A DNA stretch of 64,000 nt, from positions 1 to 64,000 of the forward strand of contig PEZS01000007.1 of assembly GCA_002778785.1 (NCBI GenBank). The letters run 5' to 3'. The notes beneath the pieces were generated by a model. The model did no database searches. It saw only the letters and a program-made list of their open reading frames with translations, and had not been told where the DNA came from. A program made the position numbers and the translations under genes. The first letter of the stretch is position 1, and every line of letters begins with the position of its first letter. The stretch comes from Bdellovibrionales bacterium CG10_big_fil_rev_8_21_14_0_10_45_34 (lineage in GTDB: Bacteria > Bdellovibrionota > Bdellovibrionia > Bdellovibrionales > 1-14-0-10-45-34). Shown here one piece after another: positions 60,719 through 64,000 of this stretch.

Positions 60719-62101
60719 ATGAAACTTTTAGACTCCCTTGCAAATATTCTTTCAAAAAACCAAATTTCCATCGACAAAGAAGAGTTGCTCCACTACGGAA
60801 GAGACTGGACACGGCATGAAACCCCGGCCCCGCTTGCCGTTGTCTTTCCGAAGTCAACTAAAGATGTGATGGCGATTGTTCAATGGGCCAATGAGAACGA
60901 CGTGTCTATTGTGCCATCCGGCGGCAGAACGGGGCTAAGTGCCGGTGCTGTTGCTGCAAATCAAGAGTTGGTTCTCTCTCTTGAGAAAATGAACGCGATT
61001 CATGAGTTTGACCAGGTTGATCAAACATTGAGGTGCGATGCGGGAGTCGTGCTGCAAGAGATTCAGAACTTTGCTAGACAAAAGAATCTTTTCTATCCCG
61101 TCGACTTCGCCGCCAAAGGCTCTAGTCAAATCGGCGGAAATGTTTCGACAAACGCCGGCGGTATAAAGGTCATTCGCTACGGGATGACAAGAAACTGGGT
61201 GGCAGGACTCACTTGTGTCACCGGAGGCGGCGAAGTATTGGAGTTAGGCAAGAGTCTCGTTAAGGACGCCACAGGCTACGATCTTAAGGATCTTGTTATC
61301 GGAAGCGAAGGCACCTTAGCCATCGTCACTGAAGTGACTGTTCAACTGACTAAGCCCCCTCGAGCCTCAGAAGTTTTTCTTTTGCAAGTAGCAAGCCTAG
61401 ATGGCATCTCGAAGGTACTTGAAACCGCAAGGCAACTTCAACTGACGGCTTTTGAATTTTTCTCTGAGCAAGCCCTAGAACTTGTTTTGAAAAGCCGAAA
61501 CCTTGAGCATCCGCTCAGTGGCCTCGTCGGCTCCTACTACGTAGTATGCGAATTTGAAACAGAAGACGGCAGCTCACTCGATCACGCTTCACAAATTTTA
61601 GTTGATTTAATAGAGGCGGGAGTTGTTGTTAATGGAGCTCTTAGCCAAAACTCAGAGCAAAAAGACCTATTTTGGTCTTACCGAGAATCTATCTCGGAAT
61701 CTTTAGCACCGTTTATGCCCTACAAAAACGACATTTCCGTAAAGCGAAGTTTGCTGGCTCCGTTTCTTCGTGAAACTCAGCAGGTTATTGAAAACATGTA
61801 TCCTCACTGGAAGGTGATTTGGTTTGGCCACGTTGGCGACGGAAACTTGCACATAAATATTCTAAAACCTCAAGAGCTTGATGTTTCGGAATTCAGAAAT
61901 CAGTGCAAGAAGGTTGATGAAGCTCTATTTCATTTAGTAGAAAAATTTAACGGTAGCATTTCCGCCGAGCACGGTGTGGGTACTGTAAAAAAAGCTTTTC
62001 TTAAACACTCTCGAACTGAGGCCGAAATATTGATAATGAGGCAGATCAAGAAGGCATTTGATCCCAACGGCATTCTAAATCCCGGTAAGATTTTCGATTA
62101 A
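60719..62101 (+). CDS. FAD-linked 2-hydroxyacid dehydrogenase (GlcD/D-lactate dehydrogenase type)
   Basis: A 460-residue FAD enzyme oxidising a D-2-hydroxyacid (D-lactate, glycolate or D-2-hydroxyglutarate; not resolvable). The FAD-binding PCMH domain has IVPSGGRTGLSAGAV and GGNVSTNAGG, and SEGTLAIVTEV follows. The C-terminal cap includes WFGHVGDGNLHINI and ISAEHGVGTVKK, the metal/substrate residues. It lies near serA, whose family enzyme can make D-2-hydroxyglutarate, so use of that product is an attractive but unproven idea. Its stop overlaps the convergent membrane-protein gene by 4 nt. Confidence 0.92.
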   Translation: MKLLDSLANILSKNQISIDKEELLHYGRDWTRHETPAPLAVVFPKSTKDVMAIVQWANENDVSIVPSGGRTGLSAGAVAANQELVLSLEKMNAIHEFDQVDQTLRCDAGVVLQEIQNFARQKNLFYPVDFAAKGSSQIGGNVSTNAGGIKVIRYGMTRNWVAGLTCVTGGGEVLELGKSLVKDATGYDLKDLVIGSEGTLAIVTEVTVQLTKPPRASEVFLLQVASLDGISKVLETARQLQLTAFEFFSEQALELVLKSRNLEHPLSGLVGSYYVVCEFETEDGSSLDHASQILVDLIEAGVVVNGALSQNSEQKDLFWSYRESISESLAPFMPYKNDISVKRSLLAPFLRETQQVIENMYPHWKVIWFGHVGDGNLHINILKPQELDVSEFRNQCKKVDEALFHLVEKFNGSISAEHGVGTVKKAFLKHSRTEAEILIMRQIKKAFDPNGILNPGKIFD

Positions 62102-62661
62102 TTTTGTCTACGAAAATGAGGGAGCTGATCATCTAGCTCGTGGGTTATATAGTCGAGCATAAACACTGACGTAGTTAAGAAGATTCCAACACAGATTGTC
62201 CATATACTAAATACGACCATAAGAAATTGCTCAGATTGGTCAGATTGCGAAAACACGGCGATTGCAAGAGCCGTGCTAGCTACTAAACACGACATACTCG
62301 CCGCCAACCATCTTTTTACGTTCTTCCATTTTTGAAAAACTGCTACTGAAGTCATCAGAAGAGCAAAACCTGCAGCCGAGTGAAGTATTAAATGGATAGA
62401 GGAACTCCCTCCTAAAGAAGTTAAAAGGCTTGCTTCACTGAGAAAGAAGTAGTACCAAGCTAGCGTCCAGCTGATTCCAAAGATTAAAGTAGAGGCACCA
62501 ACGCACAATCTTTCAATGGGGTACTTGCTGCCAAAGAGCCGTACCGGCTCATCTTCTTCTCTTTTCTGAAACGGAATCCCTCCGATAAGAAAAATGCAAA
62601 ACAAGATGCCCAAAAACACGGCTGATATAATGAATAATGTTACTAAGAATCCCATTGCCAA
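62098..62661 (-). CDS. Five-helix membrane protein of unknown function
   Basis: A 187-residue inner-membrane protein. Hydrophobic segments lie at about 5-30, 50-72, 88-107, 120-138 and 145-170, joined by short loops. The C-terminus is polar (DELDDQLPHFRRQN). No family recognised and no conserved motif. It converges on the dehydrogenase gene with a 4-nt overlap and lies downstream of serA on the same strand. Confidence 0.7.
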   Translation of the reverse strand: MAMGFLVTLFIISAVFLGILFCIFLIGGIPFQKREEDEPVRLFGSKYPIERLCVGASTLIFGISWTLAWYYFFLSEASLLTSLGGSSSIHLILHSAAGFALLMTSVAVFQKWKNVKRWLAASMSCLVASTALAIAVFSQSDQSEQFLMVVFSIWTICVGIFLTTSVFMLDYITHELDDQLPHFRRQN

Positions 62662-62702
62662 CAGATAGTCCCCAGATTCGAGGGGTCACGGTTTCAATTC
62701 AA

Positions 62703-62731
62703 AGAGTGTCATTTTTTCACACATACACTCT
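62703..62731. terminator. Possible serA terminator hairpin
   Basis: AGAGTGT (62703-62709) pairs with ACACTCT (62725-62731) around a 15-nt loop, about 115 nt after the serA stop. On the minus strand only TTT follows, so this is weak. Confidence 0.25.
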
Positions 62732-62845
62732 ATTAAGCCCTTATGGCAAAATCAGAAGTCATTCAGAAGTCGTTTAGATCTCGTCAGCTGTACTGACACT
62801 TTGCGCGCCTTTAACCGAGCCTCACTCTGACCCATAGATTCAATA

Positions 62846-64000
62846 CTAAAACAAGATGCGTGACTTGATTGTTGTGGGCAGGCTCTTGATCTGACTAAGA
62901 ACATCCTTTGAATTTAGCTTATCTAGATCCATGACCAGGTATCCAATCGATGGATCAGTCGCCAAATACTGACTGCGAATGTTGGCTCCTGAGTCAGATA
63001 CAATACGGTTAATGTCTTTAAGAACTCCCGGTACGTTGCGATGGACATTCAATATTCGATGACTGTCTTGCTGCACGGGCAAATCTACTTTGGGAAAGTT
63101 CACGGATCCACTTGTCGAGCCCACGTTCATAAACTGCAGCAGAGCGTGGCTCACTTCAAGACCGATAGATTTTTGAGCCTCTTGGGTCGAGCCCCCAATG
63201 TGAGGAGTCAGAATGACATTCTCAAGACCCTGGAGCTCTGTCAGAAAGGAGTCCTTGTTAGAAGCCGGCTCTTCAGGAAACACATCTATGGCTGCTCCGA
63301 AAAGATGCTTTTCACTCAGCGCTTTGGCTAGATCAGAAATCACTACGACTTTTCCGCGGCTTGCATTTAGTAAGAAGCTTCCTTTTTTCATTGTAGATAT
63401 TTCTTTTAAAGAGATCATTCCGCGCGTATCGGGAGCGTCTGGCACATGAAGACTCACGAAATCTGATTCTCTCAAAAGTGTTGTCAACGAATCCACGCCT
63501 CTGGCATTTCCAAGAGGAAGTTTTTTGACGGTGTCGTAAAACAGAACCCGTAGGCCAAGAGATTCCGCGAGCACACTTAGCTGGCTACCAATATGACCGT
63601 ATCCAACTATCCCGAGCGTCTTACCACGAATCTCGTAGGAGCCGTCGGCGGATTTGTCCCAAACACCCTGGTGAGCTTTCATAGAGCGAAAGGAAATTCC
63701 GCGAGCAAGGTCAATAATTTCACCAATGATCATTTCAGCGACGCTTCGGGTGTTCGAATAAGGTGCATTGAATACTGGAACGCCAAATTCATTGGCAGAG
63801 TCCAGATCAACCTGATCTGTTCCTATGCAAAAGCATCCAACTCCAAGTAAACGGTCTGCCTTCTGGAGCACAGAACGAGTCACCCGTGATTTCGACCTTA
63901 AACCCAGGAGGTGGACGCCTTGTATGCGATTTTCGAGCTCTTCAGGAGGCAACGCCCCCGAAACGCACTCCACTTTAAACCCGTCTGATTGAAAGACTTC
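62846..64000 (-). CDS. serA: D-3-phosphoglycerate dehydrogenase, 5'-truncated by the window
   Basis: The first step of serine synthesis: oxidation of 3-phosphoglycerate with NAD+. The protein is collinear with E. coli SerA. It shows LLGLRSKSRVT, VGCFCIGTDQVDLD, NAPYSNTRSVAE, the NAD-binding GYGHIGSQL, SLHVP, LLNASRGKVV, the DVFPEEPA and TPHIGGST block with the catalytic His, and a C-terminal ACT domain (HRNVPGVLKDIN) for serine feedback. The reading frame is open through position 64000 (EVFQSDGFK before the apparent GTG at 63973), so the true start lies outside the window. Confidence 0.96.
   Translation of the reverse strand, partial: EVFQSDGFKVECVSGALPPEELENRIQGVHLLGLRSKSRVTRSVLQKADRLLGVGCFCIGTDQVDLDSANEFGVPVFNAPYSNTRSVAEMIIGEIIDLARGISFRSMKAHQGVWDKSADGSYEIRGKTLGIVGYGHIGSQLSVLAESLGLRVLFYDTVKKLPLGNARGVDSLTTLLRESDFVSLHVPDAPDTRGMISLKEISTMKKGSFLLNASRGKVVVISDLAKALSEKHLFGAAIDVFPEEPASNKDSFLTELQGLENVILTPHIGGSTQEAQKSIGLEVSHALLQFMNVGSTSGSVNFPKVDLPVQQDSHRILNVHRNVPGVLKDINRIVSDSGANIRSQYLATDPSIGYLVMDLDKLNSKDVLSQIKSLPTTIKSRILF

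Noticed and set aside
1-64000. CRISPR arrays, tRNA/rRNA genes, transposases, integrases or prophage genes
   Set aside because: I looked for direct-repeat arrays, T-loop motifs and recombinase motifs on both strands and found none. Motif-like hits such as GTTCGAA near 17510 lie inside genes.

Overview
The window looks like chromosomal DNA of a free-living Gram-negative bacterium of moderate GC content. Gram-negative cell structure is indicated by an LptF/LptG-family permease, outer-membrane-style lipoproteins and many exported proteins with Sec signal peptides. I lean towards the Bdellovibrio-like/Oligoflexia or deltaproteobacterial sphere. The reasons are many long exported proteins without recognisable domains, long response-regulator linkers, an Flp-type pilin, a bacterial topoisomerase VI and frequent TTG/GTG starts after good Shine-Dalgarno (SD) sites. 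This placement is inference. I found no rRNA, tRNA, CRISPR array, prophage or insertion sequence.

Layout, left to right. Positions 1-5.6 kb (minus strand): a Na+/Ca2+ exchanger, pdxH, a two-gene pair of exported proteins (one with an NlpC/P60-like Cys/His arrangement) and an O-methyltransferase. Positions 5.8-9.4 kb (plus): prs, rplY, pth and ychF. Positions 9.5-16 kb (minus): oppABC without the ATPase genes, and a TPR-type lytic transglycosylase whose 5' end faces radA. Positions 16-24 kb: radA, a small coupled gene, a large exported protein, glpK, an acyltransferase, an Flp-type pilin and a TlpA-like thioredoxin. Positions 24-29.2 kb (minus): a histidine-utilisation operon hutH-hutU-hutI. 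Positions 29.4-34.3 kb: exported proteins of unknown function, a TetR regulator with two operator-like palindromes, and rpe.

Positions 34.3-36.6 kb are an accessory island between rpe and fmt. It holds a decayed methyltransferase-like fragment, a Phd/VapC-type toxin-antitoxin pair with a textbook autoregulated promoter, and an AAA_14/DUF4143 ATPase-nuclease whose start codon follows a 52-bp near-perfect palindrome. Positions 36.6-43 kb return to housekeeping genes: fmt, def, lptG, a response regulator, nadC and birA. Positions 42.7-48.4 kb hold an acyltransferase overlapping an orphan ParA, a thioredoxin-fold protein and both subunits of DNA topoisomerase VI. Positions 48.9-55.2 kb hold an FKBP lipoprotein, an HNH protein and three exported proteins, one of about 1130 residues.

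At 55.4-57.3 kb bolA and grxD, normally partners, are separated by a second AAA_14/DUF4143 gene. It carries an amber stop at codon 13 and also has an inverted repeat at its start. Positions 57.6-60.6 kb encode a compact phosphorelay: response regulator with PilZ-like tail, CheY-like receiver, hybrid-free histidine kinase and Hpt protein. The window ends with an FAD-linked hydroxyacid dehydrogenase, a membrane protein and a 5'-truncated serA.

The best candidates for something under-described are: (i) the two DUF4143 ATPase-nuclease genes, each embedded at a boundary of conserved gene neighbourhoods and each with a long inverted repeat at its start codon; (ii) the bacterial topoisomerase VI; (iii) the phosphorelay cluster.
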